This document shows positions 10,976 to 23,928 of a DNA stretch of 64,000 nt, in pieces. The notes beneath the pieces are model-generated. The model made no database searches. It saw nothing but the letters and a program-made list of their open reading frames with translations, and had not been told where the DNA came from. This DNA comes from Albifimbria verrucaria (taxonomy: Eukaryota > Ascomycota > Sordariomycetes > Hypocreales > Stachybotryaceae), in NCBI GenBank assembly GCA_020081605.1, contig JAHREC010000013.1:3968001-4032000 (forward strand), read 5' to 3'. The position numbers and the translations under genes were made by a program. The stretch's first letter is position 1. Each line of letters begins with the position of its first letter.

Positions 10976-12195
10976 GCAGGTAAGCAGAACTTTTGGACCT
11001 CCCACTGCAGGTACAGGTACCGACACAGATACGACATGGGGATGGGGGATGGGGATGGCAGTTGGTGATAAACACTAGACTCTAGGTACCTTGCCTTACT
11101 GCAAGGCACGCACTACCTAAGACGCCTTACTCAAGCACCACCCACCCACACACATATCACACAATTGCCATGGTCTCACCACTCCACTACTCCATGAGTA
11201 ACGGCTATCCTAATTCCATCTTATCATCTTAAATTGGCAGGGGAAGATAGACATTCTAAGCAACTAACGCAGTCAGCGGTCCCTAGCCTCTCCAAACGAG
11301 ATACTATGCGCGCCGCGTGTCAGAATCTCAACCGCTTTGCCTGCCTACGCTTACCCGTGGTTTTGGATTTCGTGCCGGAAAATGTTAAGGAAGGTACATG
11401 GACATGGACGTTCACGGGTCCACCTCGAGATGGCAGCCGTGCATCTCAGGTCCCTTCCAATCACGGCCTGGATGGCACTGCTGTCTTTGTCCATCCTAGG
11501 CTCTATCCGACCCACACCTTACCTGCTAGATCCCCCTTCAGGGCCTACATTGCCTGACCTTACCAGACCTCGTAAGTATCATCTGCTCGTGCCAGCCGCC
11601 TCTCAGTCCCCTTTCCATCGTAAAAAAAACACCCGTACCGTACCGCAGCGTCCCGTACACTGCTTCCGACCTCTCCTTTTCCTTCGACCCACGTCTCATC
11701 ATCGTCCACCGCCGTCCTTTTCGCAGAGAGCCAGTCTCTCGCCGCTGGCCCTTCCTTCGACCGCTCCAGCACTCCCACATCCTCTCTCTCTCCACTGGCC
11801 CGCAGCCGCCTCGATCGCGTCCCTTGCACCGGAATGAGGTAGCCGTTCGAATGCACTCAGCTCCCTGACCGGACTGAGGCTGCTTTGCGTGTGACACCCA
11901 CTCCCCGTGTGACGCCTTAATACTCCGCCGTTAATTGCGTCGCTGGGTGTTGGCTCCATGGTTCAGGAGCAAAGACGACGGCTTGGTCGCGACCAGCAAA
12001 TCAATCACCCACTCACCAGTGAGCCCCATCCCAGCTGCCTGCCTGCTCCGGCATCACCACCGCTTCCCATCCTCTTTCTCGCCCACGAACCATCACTGAC
12101 TAGCTGGCCACCGAATTAGCTCTAGGCATAGTTCATCCAACCTCCCGTTGCCTTCTTCTCACGTCACCAATCCCGGGCTCGTCTCCAATGCTCCA

Positions 12196-15100
12196 ATGCT
12201 CAGCGCCTCGTCCGCCAACAACCATTCCCTCTTTTCGTTCGGTCGAAATGGGGAGGCGTCTCAGTCCGAACACACCAACACGACATACGACTTCCTGCCA
12301 TCTGTGAGCTTCGATGATCTCCAGACCAGCATAGAGTCAGCCTCGAGCGAGCTGAAATTGACACATTCGCCGTCCCCAACACCAGACCGTGCCATTCTGG
12401 GATCCTCAGGGATACCCAACGACAAAATGACGGACAGGCCGAGACCTACTAACAACAATGGCTCCTCCAACCCGCCAACATCCACTCGACCGGGCAGGTC
12501 CGGTTCTATCCTACGGAGGCCCAGTACTTCCAGTAGACAACCCAGCACCGCTTCTACTGCATCGCACACGGCCGGTCCTGTCGAGGCTTCGGTCGCTTCA
12601 ATGGCCATTCGAAGTCGACGCCAGAGCCACTATCCTCCTGTTTCCAGTGCGAACATGACAAAGCCACCACGCAAATCCGTCGGCCCTGGTATGCTAGGAG
12701 ACATCGACCCGGCCGTACGGATCCCTCAGAAAAGGCGCCCTAGTCTGCAAGCAGACCGATCTATTGACCTCACAAGGACGTCAATAGACAGTTCGTCGGC
12801 CACCGGGTCTGACACGACAAGAATCTTGTCCAGTTCAAGAGCCGCCAAGGCCAAATCAGTGCAGCCTCCGCCGCGGCCTAGCCAGTCCATGGGCAGCACC
12901 CTTACTCCTGATCACAACAGGTTATCGACTCTCGCCCCGCGTTCACCACGTGCGGGCGGTAAGACTTATACTCCCTCTTCTTCGGGACGGAGAGCGTCTC
13001 TGGCTCCAGGGAGCCATGGGTCGCATGCCACCGGCCTTGGAGCTAGGACCATCAGTCCAACTGACACCAGACGCATGAGACGAATGTCGACCTTGCCGCA
13101 GTCTCAGAGTTTAAACCATCTCACAAATGTTCCTTTGCCAATAACGGGAGACGTGCGGTCGGATTCGAGATCACCATCTATGATTCCGAGGAAAGCATCG
13201 GCCACACCCTCATCCGCTCGAACGACGCCGGATATTAGCAGGAAGTCATACAGTTCTGGCCTCTCGGTGGGATCGAATGCGAGCGCCAACACGGTCAGAA
13301 CATCTACCGGCTCTTTACAGCCACGGGGACCGCACCCCCTCTCTCATCTCGATTGCCAGCCCCTAAGCTCACAACGGTTCATCTCCCTATGCCTCACGAC
13401 GATGAGGAGGACGTACCTCCGGTCCCGGCCATTCCCAAGGCGTACGAGTCCCCAAAGGATTCGCCTGCCGATGCATACTTCATGGAGAAGAAGAAAACAG
13501 CGTTGAGCGGGTTTGATGCCACAAGCATCCACAGCAATTCCACTGGCAGCATCTCAATGGCTGTCTTCCCTGAGCCCACCAAAGTTCAGCGAAAGCCAAG
13601 TACTAGAAAGAGCACGCATGTGCCAATGTCAGCGGTGGAAGGCGAGAAGAAGACGGCGGCGGCGGCTGCTTTTATGGGCAGGAAAAGCCTCCAGCCACTG
13701 GCTCTTCCACCTCTCAACCTGGGCCCATTGAGTATTCCCACGGCTGAGAAGGTAGCAGCTCTGCAGGACCATAGTACTGTCGACAGGCTATCCAGCCCAC
13801 CACCATCACGGATGATTCCGAAGACACCTACAACACCTATGACAGCATCCAAGAGTTCTTTCTTCTCCAAGAGCCGGCATGAAGAGATTATGGACATGCC
13901 TCCGCTCAGGAGCAGCAGCTCCTTTAATCACAACCATCACATTTCTCCAACTCCTGACGTCAGTTCTTCGGAGTCATCCGCCGGAGTAAAGGAGTTATCA
14001 CAGAAAGCCAGCTTCTCGCCATTCCTGTCATCCTCTCTGCCCAAGAATGGCGCAGAACCTGGGTTTTTAAAGAGGTCAAGAACAGGTGGTGACGTAACAA
14101 ATATGTCTGGAAACCTGTTCGAAGATCACGGTTTACAGAAACCCGCGGGACCTCGGCCACCCACTTTAGAGAAGCCCAAGCAGAAATCACCACCTCCAAG
14201 CCAGGGTGAGGATGAGCCATCCACGCCGTCGTCTATTACATCCTTAAGAAGGAAGTTGAGTCTGTCTTGGAAGCGAGGCAACACTAAAGGTGGCCCAACT
14301 ACCAGCTCCGATGCCACCGATAAAGCACAAGGTCATCAAGAAATGCCACCACCCCAGATTCCTGCATCCATGATGGCTTCTAAGTCATCAAACCCGGACC
14401 AGTCGACCACATCCATTGCTAGTAAACAATCAACCGGTGGTTACTTGGAATCAAGAAGGAGAAAGAGCTCTGCTGGAAGCTTGAACACCCTGGGTCCTCA
14501 TGACAAGACAAGAAGCGATACATGGAGCAACTCGCCTACAGTTCCTGCGCCAGCACCTCGCCATCCTTCCGTGATGCAAAGAATTCTGAAACCCAAGGCA
14601 TCCTCCACCGTGATGCGAAGTCTTGACTCCTGGACTGCTGAGCTCGATAAGGACGATTTGGCTGCAGAGGAGGAGATGCGCAAGCTGGGGTCTCGACGGA
14701 AAGAGACGGAAGTGGCAGCAAGGACTTTAGATGCTTTGAGAAAAGGGCTACCCCTAAGGAGCGAGTTGGTGCACAAGAAGCTATCCGTATCGCTATGCTC
14801 AACATTTACGAACGAGGAGAGATCATTGATTACAATGACGTCTATTTCTGCGGCACCCAAAACGCCCACAAGGTTGTTGGTGACCTCCAATCAGACGCAC
14901 CCAACTTTGGGTATGACGACGAGCGAGGCGACTACACAATCGTCCCTGGCGATCACCTTGCATACAGGTATGAGATTATCGATATTCTTGGAAAAGGCAG
15001 TTTTGGGCAAGTCGTCAGATGCATCGACCACAAGCTTGGTGTTCTTGTGGCCATCAAAATTATCAGGAACAAAAGAGGTTCCACCAACAAGCTCTTGTTG

Positions 15101-16265
15101 AGGTCAATATCCTGCAGAAACTCCGTGAATGGGTAAGTCGAGCAGCAATGATCCGGACAGAGACGCAATACTTACTGTGAATTAGGACTCCAAGAACAAG
15201 CATAGCATGGTAAACTTCACGCAAAGTTTCTACTTCCGCGGGCATCTCTGTATTTCAACAGAGTTGCTCGACATGAACCTCTACGAACTCATTAAGGCTC
15301 ATGCTTTCCGCGGCTTCTCACTCGGCATCATCCGACGGTTTACAAAGCAGATGCTCAGCTCGTTAAACCTTCTGAAACAACACAAGGTCATTCATTGCGA
15401 CCTCAAACCAGAAAATATTTTGCTGCGTCATCCTCTACATGCCGAGATCAAGGTGATTGACTTCGGGTCAAGCTGTTTCGAAACAGAGAAGGTGTACACT
15501 TACATCCAGTCACGATTCTATCGGTCACCAGAGGTCATACTTGGCATGACATACGGACTTCCCATCGATATGTGGAGTGTTGGTTGCATCTTGGCCGAAT
15601 TATACACAGGTGTTCCTATTTTCCCTGGTGAGAACGAGCAGGAGCAGCTTGCGTGCATCATGGAGGTCTTTGGACCACCTGAAAAGCATCTCATTGAGAA
15701 GAGCACAAGAAAGAAACTCTTCTTTGATTCTAATGGCAAGCCTCGGTTGACGGTATCATCCAAGGGTCGCCGGCGCCGCCCGTCTTCGAAGACGTTGCAA
15801 CAAGTTCTAAAGTGTGACGACGAGGCGTTCCTCGACTTTGTGGCCAGGTGCTTGCGGTGGGATCCGGACCGAAGAATGAAACCCGAGGATGCAATAAGAC
15901 ATGAGTTTATCACGGGTCACAAGACCATGGCGCCACTTGCCAGGATACCAGTGCGAGATTCGTCACCTGTGAGGCGCACCAATACCGTCTCAGGCCCTCG
16001 CCCGCTCCCAGAGCCCCCAGCGACCAGTACGAGAGTAGGCCCTTCCGCAAGAACCGGACCAAGCCCACATAAGCCATTCTCGGGGGCTACTAGGAGGGCA
16101 TCAGGTGCTACGGCGGCTACCACGTCGAGTGTGAATAAGCGAACAAGTGGTGGCAATGGCGGTCCCGGCAATATCCCAATCGGGACAAGCAGTCTTCCCC
16201 GAGCTGCTGGGCGGAGCGCAAGCGGAAGCAGGATCTTGCCGCGGCTGGTGCAACGGTTGCTATGA
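12196..16265 (+). CDS. DYRK-family protein kinase, Pom1-like
   Basis: Dual-specificity Tyr-regulated Ser/Thr kinase; the fission-yeast relative Pom1 marks cell ends and controls polarity and mitotic entry. The first in-frame ATG is 12196. A disordered Ser/Pro/Arg-rich N-terminus of about 870 residues is followed by a DYRK-homology box (YERGEIIDYNDVYFCG). The kinase domain runs from about residue 925: glycine loop LGKGSFGQV, VAIKIIRNK, catalytic loop IHCDLKPENILL, DFGSSC and the YTYIQSRFYRSPEV activation loop with the autophosphorylated YxY. A short intron (GTAAGT...TAG) lies at about 15133-15185. Breaks lie near 13335, 14745 and 15071. At 15071 one more A restores the strongly conserved NKKRFHQQALVEV. 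A last shift near 16235 would give an end QDLAAAGATVAMSRRV at 16279. Pom1 versus Ppk5-type is not settled. Confidence 0.88.
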
Positions 16266-19200
16266 GCCGGCGAGTATAGATTTCAGAATTGAGGCGAAGG
16301 CGTTTGGAGGCCTTGGGAATTTGGAAGACAGGGTAGCATTTTCTTGGCATGATGGGTGTTGGTCATTTGCTTAATAGCATTGCGCGCATGATGGATCTTC
16401 CCGGAAGACGAGGGACGGGCCCGGATCCGCAGCACAGAGTATTACTGAACGAAAGCAGCACTTGTTGAAGGCTGCTGCCTGCTTGCGACGGACCTTGGCC
16501 GCGGGCGCCTCCCAAGGCTATCGTGGCAATACGACGTACAGGCGTAATTGTGCGGCATGACGGAGCGCGTGGTTGCTGTCAAATCCAGTTTTAACAAAGT
16601 ACATCGGGTGCGAAACACCCAAAAAACACATATTCATTGAATGGCATGTATATGATTCACGGAGAGGCTTAGCAGTGGCTTCGGGGAAGGGTAACTTGGG
16701 GGCCGCAATCAGGCAGGATTTGCCCGGCTAAACGATGAAAAGGGAATTTTTGTTTCCATAGGGAGGGCCCCATAGACAAAGCCCCTTTGAAGATACCTAA
16801 TGCAAAGACAACGGCTTGAAGCTGGGCTGCATTGAAAGCAGACAGACAAGCGTAATCGAAAAGTTGATCATACAGTACAGTAACCCTGGAACTCTGCGCT
16901 TATTTTTCTGCCACCCTTGATGCCTCGTAGCGTAAAAGAAACCCGAGAAGATCCTTGAACAGCTGGAGAGGCATGCAGTAGCCGCGACGGATGCATGCGG
17001 GCGAGATGGGCATAGTCCGGGGCCCGGGCAACGGTGTGCAGAAGCAAGGGACAGAAAGCCACAGATGTAAGGACGGGGTTCCCAACACACAGTACAAGGG
17101 AGGCGCATGGCTGGGACCTTTCAAACCCCCATGCTGCTGGTGCTGGTGCTTGCAGAGACACCAGCTTGTGGGGAGGTGAGCCGAGATGACGGAACCGCGA
17201 GATGACACGGGAATGACAGTCCCAACGCAACAAGGGGTGGGAGCAGTTGTCAGCAGCTAGAGAGAAAGGATGGAGGGGTGCAGGCGCGTGCATGTGTTCG
17301 GCTTCTGTGGCTGCGAGAGGTAAGAGAGCTTTTTCCTTCCCCAATTATTCTTTTCTTACCAGCCGCAAGGAGATATATGTTTCGTGGGGAAGATGGCTAG
17401 TGTAAACGTGGGAAGAGAGCATAGATCGGCCAAGATTGACGGCAGCTGTACGGTCTGACGAAGCATGGCGACTGGAAGGGAGGGGCGTGATGTGACCTAG
17501 AACACCAGAAAACCCATATGCTTATGCGCGATCACGCACCCGGAGAGAATGTTCAAGTAGAGAGACAGAGTGGGTATGGATGAATATAGCAATGCCCTTG
17601 CGTGTAAGTAAACCACGGTATCGACCATAAGCGACTTCGCAAACCCTCAGACTGGGTGCCTGGGAAAGCTTGGCCTGTAAGGCTTGCAGACCGGATGCAC
17701 GGCCGCAGATTGCCGTGGAGATGGTTCTTCGGGATTGGACAAGTTCAACACGAGGGTGAGCGAGACTAGAGTGACCGGAACAACGCCCGACAACTACGGG
17801 GCCAGCATGGCGGTGGGGACGACAGGCGCCAGTCTTGGGCCTTCTGGGGTATTGTCCCAAGATGAAAGGATGGGCTATGGCAAGGAAGGGTTAGGGAAAG
17901 GGTCCGAGATGCCTCGACGTCTCTTTCTCACCAGCCGACTGAATAGCTTATTTTGCAAAGGTTCCCAGAGCATCTCGTTCCACGGTTCAGATCACGGTCA
18001 GATTCGACGAAGTTACCGGCGTTTGGCCCTGCACCGGCGACTCCGGAGGCGGAGGGGCTTTCGGACGGCGGGTCCAGCAAGCCACGAGGGAGGCGCAGCT
18101 GGTGGACCATACCTGCCTAGGAGGTACAGTACAGTAGTAGTGGCATGTAGATGCAAGGGTAGCTTCGTTTCTACCCATTGAAAGACATGGCATGAATACG
18201 CTCAGGTGCTTGGTTCTCTTTTCAGCCTGCCCCAATTGACTGGATATCCCCAAATGCGGATGGATGCGTACGAGCCGGCAGACTATGTCCAGCGGCGCTT
18301 CAGCATCGATATCGTCGGCTTATACGCACCGCTTTCGTAGTAGAGCATCGGTGCGCGCTCCCCGGAGACGTTGTACCCGTCGTAGTCTAATGCAAGCTAG
18401 TGTCGGGGTATAGTGGGGAGCGCGCGAGGCTGAAGAGGCCAAAAGGCCCCAAACATGCAGAAGAACAGTCGTAGCCGTGAGAATGAGGTCATTGTCTGAT
18501 ACGCTCGGCGGTGTGGCTCAGATACTACAATGCATACAGAGCTCCAGGCAACGGTTCGTGGTACGGTCGGGAACCCGAGGTCGCCGATAATCATATGAGG
18601 CTGATGACCATTTCTGAGGGCCCAAAGCCGATGCCTTTTGACATGAAGAGCCACAGTGTTCGGCCCACCTACTATTACCAAGTGGATAACCCCGTAGCCC
18701 TGTCATATGCCGTTGATCTTCTTCCAGCCTCGTTCGCTGTGATGTGAGCCAAGCCAAAGCCATTGAGCAATAATATGTTGGCTCATCCTGAACACATCAA
18801 GTGATTATGCGCAGCACCGCTACTTTTGTGGCGCAATGTCCAACAAATTCGGATACTGCCGAGCGGGCCGCCAAAGACCCGTCTTTATCAAGTGTCTCGA
18901 ATGGAGTTATTTGGGTGCCTAAACTGGTTGAGGATCCTCACGGGATCATGGTGAAGCAACCTCCCAACTCCGTCGGCTGCATGGATGGATGACTCGTTTC
19001 AGTCATGTGCCTTGCGGCCTTGCGGACATGAGCCAAGTCATGGAGGCATAGTGCAGGATTCCGGTCACGATGTATCCTCACTTGTTCAACCTAATCATAT
19101 CACAACATATGTCGTCTCCTCAATATAGCATCCGTCGAGTTGCACAGAATCTGCGCCCAAGCTTCGCCTTGTGATCATGGTAGTTATGGTGGTTATGGTG

Positions 19201-21770
19201 GTTAGGAAGAGTGCAAACACTTATTCCTCCATAGCAATCTAAACTGTCATTGGCCCAATAGTCGACCTTGTCCAGTAAATAGTCGTGGCCGAAACTGGCA
19301 TGTCCTCAAGCCCTGATCAAATGTAGTGATGAAGAAGCGCTAATGCATATTACCTACCCAGTAGTCGTAACCGTAGTTGCCCAGTTCCCGGTAGGTGATG
19401 TTAACACGCAGTGGGGAATGAAATGCATCAGTTGGTTCAGCACGGTTGGGGAGGGCGTGTGCATACTTAGAGTAGAGAGAATGGTGTCCGCTGCAGGATG
19501 TGGCTGTGGTGGTGTATGTCCCATCCTCGCCCTGGTCTGCAGCCATGGGTGACCATTGTACCTCGTTCCGCCGATAACACCCATGCTTGTGTTCTCTGAA
19601 TTTCCGCCCTGACTACTCTAAATGAAGATTAGTTGCCTTACCGATGCAATGGTGATGGAGGGCAGGCATGACGATCATGGTCTCAGGCTCGTTGACGGCC
19701 AGCGTCGAATGACGCCACTCGAATCAAGACACGCAGCACGGGCAAAAAAAGTACGCATGTTTAAGACACACATGCGCATCATCTTTCTCGAGGGTACCAT
19801 TGCGGGTTGCAACTACAATCACTAACGCGGGATGTCTTGATACAACACACGCTGGCGTACCAACTTACATTGTCCATTGATGGTTCCAAATCAAGAATCG
19901 CATCAGCGCGAGTGCGATGGTGAGCACGTGCTATAACTCCAACAACATCTCTGCACACATGTATTTCAAGCCTCGGTAACTGCTGCCTGGCTGGTGGGCT
20001 CGAATGCTGACAACAGGCTGGTGACGGTGCACAAAATATAGGGGCTTTGGCACAGCACGATTTTTAGATAACTCTGCCTATAATCACGAGTCTTGTGAAA
20101 ATGGTTACTAGATACGATAGCTTCTCCTTGGAAGGGTGGTTAGGTTGGGCGTAGCACCAGTGGGGTGTGACTTCAAGGAGCGTTGTGAAAGTTGATGTAA
20201 AGAGGGAGTGTGCGCAGGCACAGCCTTATGGCCCCTCTCCCCTTCTGATGTTGCTTGTAGTGACCAAAGTCGGTTTCCGGAAACTCGCGGATTCTTGTTT
20301 CTCATTCCAACATTCTATTTCCAGCATTGTCCGATGAAGCTCCGAGCAGGAAGACAGAGGATGGGTTAGAGGTGCGGTTGAATACAGAAGAGAGTAATCC
20401 ACTTCCATTGACATGAGATGGGCAGATACGGCCGGCCATGGACGGGTTACGACAACGTTTTAGTTGTCTCCCAACTCCGGCTGCATGACAAATATGCAGG
20501 ATAGTGCAGGGGATGGCTTGGATGCGAACAGAACCAAATCAGATGTTGGTGACTATGGCGTCTCCAGTCCCGCATGATAGGTCATTCAGTGCGTAGCTTC
20601 CTGTAGCTCTGTAGACCGTGTGCAGATGACGCTGGATAGTGGTAGTGAATAGGGTGCCAAAGAAATGAAAATGCTCAAGGCGACAATTACTACGGCTCGT
20701 GAGATAGTGGGTTAGGATGGAGAAAAGGCCATTTCAGGAAGTCGACGTGTGTCGAGCTTTGGTTTCATGCTTGATGATCTCAAAGTATTCAACGCTGGAA
20801 GAGGAACCGGACGGAGAGTAAGATGACGAAACAGATGGATCCCAGTTGTTGGCGGGTAACCAAGCAATGTGTGTCCTCGTGCGTGTGATCCGTATGCCAT
20901 CCCATGCCCCAAGTGCCGAGGAGCAAGGGCAATCGAGCAGATGGGTCAATTGGTGCTCCCATTGGCAGCCACGGCGAGTGGGTATCCGGTGACGAGGACA
21001 TGGATTCGACCCTGGCTTTGCGCTGGACAGGGATCTGACATGGGTACTGCCACAGAGGGTCAAGTGTCAGCATTGCCCTCTGCGTTTGAGCCTGCAGGAA
21101 GCGGTTTTTAGTCGTCCTTGAGTGGGAGAATCTGGTTACTCGATAATGCCTTGCGAGAAACCTTGTGAGACTTGATCTTACGGACCCATCCGAGCTCCAT
21201 TGCAGTTGCCGGCGGCGGGTTTTGGGGCATGTCTGGCGCATCCCTAACCCGGATGCACGTCCGTTGAGAGCATTGCTGACAAGTATCGAAGGGACAGCGG
21301 TGACGATGGCAGGCCTTCTGGAAGGAAAAACCATCCGGTTACGGTTCGAGGCGTGAGAACAGGTGGTGGAGGAGACGTGTAGGGAGCGCGACAATTTTAG
21401 AAGCGTTCGATCTAGTACGTCACTTGATCGTCCTTGTCAATGGGAGTCACACCTTTACCGGTTCTGTGAGCTCGCTGGTAGGTTGGTGGCTTCATGACAT
21501 TATCAAACGGGCTGTGATGGCGAGCTGGTCTCATGCGCGGCACAATACCACGGTCAACTTGGATGCCTAGTGACCGTAATGCAATGCAATGCTTCCACGA
21601 CGACAACGATATCCCGTAGTATTGAAACGTAGCGAGACAGGGTTAGGCGGCTGCAATTAGCAAATGGCATTCATGACCACAATCCAGGGTAGGGCAACCG
21701 AGTACACAGTACTGTAGATGCGATGTTGAAGTCTCCAGGGTATGGTCCCTACCATGCAGCACTGTGGATT

Positions 21771-21805
21771 GGAGTGGACTGGAGTGGACTGGAGTGGACT
21801 GGACT
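21771..21805 (+). repeat. GGAGTGGACT tandem repeat
   Basis: Three exact 10-base copies and a partial fourth. Simple-sequence DNA inside the gene-poor region. Confidence 0.85.
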
Positions 21806-22517
21806 GTCCAAGGTGAGGTTGGTTTGCCTGTCTGCATCTTACCTTAGGTAAGGCAAGCACTAAGGTGGTTGATGGTCAAGAAAGGCAGGTACAACCTCAG
21901 CACTCGAGGTAAGGGCAGGTACCTGCCTCATGTATGTAATCTCTGCATGGAATATTCTATCTTTACTCGATATTTCCTCTTTTACACATTTCCAGCAAGT
22001 ATTCGCAGTTAGTTCGCATCGCCCGTCTAAAAATCGGCTTCCTTTACTCATCACCACCGGGAACGAACAAAAGGAAAAAATTGCGATTGTCTTTTTCGTT
22101 TCTTCTTCCCTTCCCTTCGAACCCTAGTAACGGGCAACTTCCCCTGCCGTTTTCTCCTAGTCTCTGTCTCCGTCTCTCTCTTTCGCGTCCCACCTCAGGG
22201 AACTAATGTCATGATTTCGTCCCATCTTCTCAGCCCTGCTAACTACCTACAGATAGTACTACTGCAAGTCAATCTCACCCACCGCCTCCGATGTGCAGGT
22301 CACCCATGATTTGCACTCATCCAGTACCCAAAGTGACCTTTTCTTATTTCGGACACAGTTCCTTACTGCGCAGTGAGCAGTGGCCCCCCCTCTCCCATCC
22401 CTTGTCTCTTGTCCCCAGCCGTGCCTTTGTGCCCCCGGGCTGGTTTCCTTCTCCCAGAATGACTCTTCACGATGTACATGCGTACGGGGTCTTCCCACAC
22501 CCCTCCCTAACCCCCAA

Positions 22518-22548
22518 GCACACACACACACACACAATTCACACACAC
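22518..22548 (+). repeat. CA microsatellite
   Basis: (CA)n interrupted once by AATT, followed by further CACACG words. It lies in the pyrimidine-rich upstream region of the 76-residue protein gene. Confidence 0.85.
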
Positions 22549-22986
22549 GCGCATGCACCCAGAGACATACAGAAGCAGACAGACATGCACGCCAGCCAGA
22601 CCGATTTGGGCATGCCTATCACCTTTTTTGTACCGTCCGTCCTCACCACACACACACAGACGCATCTCTCTTACACACCTTGGCTGCGCCCTTGGTCGGT
22701 TGAACGCAACGCAGACCTCGGGTTATCATTTCGGCCCCCACCAAACCAAACTATAGCTCCTCCGGCCCTTGCAATGGCTTCTGCTTCCTTACATGGTACC
22801 CAGGCATCATCCCTTGGCCGTCCCCCAATTTTGGCTCCCCGTGGTAGTAGTACGGGCCCTGCGCCATCATCGCCCACGCCTTGCATTAGCCGCGCTGCAG
22901 CCTTAGTCACCTGTCAGGATAGTCAGACTCTTTGCATCTCGTTGGCGTCACTGGTGCCTGGGACTATTCATACCTGTACTGCACAG

Positions 22987-23009
22987 AGCGCAGCGCAGCG
23001 CAGCGCAGC
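22987..23009 (+). repeat. GCGCA tandem repeat
   Basis: Four to five copies of a 5-base unit (AGCGC). They are followed directly by ACGGTACGGTACCGTCCCGT and a run of CTTACCTTGCC-like words, forming a compact low-complexity block. Confidence 0.8.
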
Positions 23010-23537
23010 ACGGTACGGTACCGTCCCGTACCTTGCTTTACCTCACCTCACCTTACCTTGCCTTGCCTCGCAGGTACTCTGGTCAACGATGCTAAGCTAT
23101 GGAGACTAGCCACGGGTGTGCTCCGCCAGGAGTGCCGGTAGCCATGCTCCAACGCCTACCTTACCTCATTCCTGCGAGCCCTGCCGCTCTGCCTCTCTTC
23201 CTCTTCCTCATCCTCCTCCTACTCCTCTGCCACCCCCAGGCTGCAAGTCCTATAAGGCTGCGATGCCTCGTCCTTGGATCTCAATGTTGCTTGCCTAATT
23301 CTCCAGCCTTCACAGCTCTTCTGCAACACTCTCTTTTGTTCAGTCTTCTTTCGTTACTCTCGCTTTCCTTGCCTTGCCTTGTCACCATCGTCAAAGCCAC
23401 ATTGTCCGTCTTATTTATGAATACCTCCCCGCCAACATAAAGAAGCCGGTTCAAAAGCAAACAAGAAGCGCTATCAGTCCAAGATTGCCCTTTTCAAACT
23501 ATCGCCAACTGCACCACGAGTAACCGACCGCCCTTTT

Positions 23538-23571
23538 TTCTTCTTCTTATTCTTCCTCCTCCTCCTCCTCC
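23538..23571 (+). repeat. CTT/CTC pyrimidine microsatellite in leader
   Basis: (TTC)n then (CTC)n about 130 bases upstream of the ATG at 23698. Such tracts are common in leaders of strongly transcribed fungal genes. Confidence 0.75.
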
Positions 23572-23697
23572 AACCCAGTTCCTTCGTCCATCCCCAGCTC
23601 TTTCACCAAGGCACTCCTCTGCGACCTCTTCTGCGACCCGTACCCCGCCACTTGACTCCAACACAGAACACCAACACCAACATCACCAACAGCCAGG

Positions 23698-23928
23698 ATG
23701 TGTTACCAACTGCTGGAACTTTACTCGGCTTGCCGTTGCCTCTACTACCAACACGCCGTTGATCGCTGTGTCGCCTATGGCAGCCCCGGTCACCACGTCA
23801 AGCAGCGTCACATCTATGTCGGATATGCCTGCAGCGCGCATTCGAGCCACGGAGCTCAGCATGCCTCTCAGTATTCCTACTCCGACTCGGGCTACCAGAG
23901 CGGCCACTCCACCAAGAGCTACAGATGA
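23698..23928 (+). CDS. small conserved Cys/His protein, 76 residues
   Basis: An intact, intronless frame starts with a good ATG (CCAGGATGTGT) after a long CT-rich leader. Cysteines fall at residues 2, 12, 14, 24 and 45 and histidines at 19, 32, 33, 38, 48 and 51, within MCYQLLELYSACRCLYYQHA and VGYACSAH. This could bind zinc or form disulfides inside the cell, since there is no signal peptide. The tail (YSYSDSGYQSGH...) is Ser/Tyr/Gly-rich and probably disordered. I recognise the N-terminal pattern as recurring in hypothetical proteins of filamentous ascomycetes, but no function is known to me. It stands alone in an 11-kb gene-poor stretch, and its frame is undamaged in spite of the indel rate of the window. 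Confidence 0.75.
   Translation: MCYQLLELYSACRCLYYQHAVDRCVAYGSPGHHVKQRHIYVGYACSAHSSHGAQHASQYSYSDSGYQSGHSTKSYR

Larger units (their letters stand above)
9096..12195. other. shared upstream region of peroxin and DYRK kinase
   Basis: This 3.1-kb spacer lies between divergent genes. It contains GGTA/TACC-rich patches (10320-10345, 10469-10506, 10745-10800), an AT-rich island (10835-10975) and a pyrimidine-rich stretch (about 11570-12190) that is probably the kinase leader. A GTAAGT at 11572 could open an intron in that leader. The kinase reading frame stays open upstream of the first in-frame ATG at 12196 to about 12110, so an upstream coding exon is possible. Confidence 0.5.
16280..23697. other. 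7.4-kb gene-poor region
   Basis: No convincing gene is seen. The open frames (for example 17684-18181 + and 20789-21394 -) have low-complexity, Arg/Ser/His-rich translations with no domain, and opposite-strand frames are equally long. The region contains simple repeats (21771-21805, 22518-22548, 22987-23009, 23538-23571) and GGTA/TACC-rich patches near 21835-21925 and 23005-23080. From about 21950 it becomes pyrimidine-rich, as expected for the long upstream region of the small gene at 23698. A multi-exon gene or a non-coding transcript cannot be excluded. Confidence 0.5.

Noticed and set aside
17684..18181. 165-codon plus-strand open frame
   Set aside because: Low-complexity Arg/Gly/Ser translation without domain, overlapped by minus-strand frames; no splice or leader signals.
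21335..21345. GGTTCGAGGC, resembling a tRNA B box (also near 48160)
   Set aside because: No A box at the right distance and no cloverleaf can be drawn around either site.
20789..21394. 201-codon minus-strand open frame
   Set aside because: No domain or membrane pattern and Ser/Arg/His-rich composition typical of non-coding DNA.
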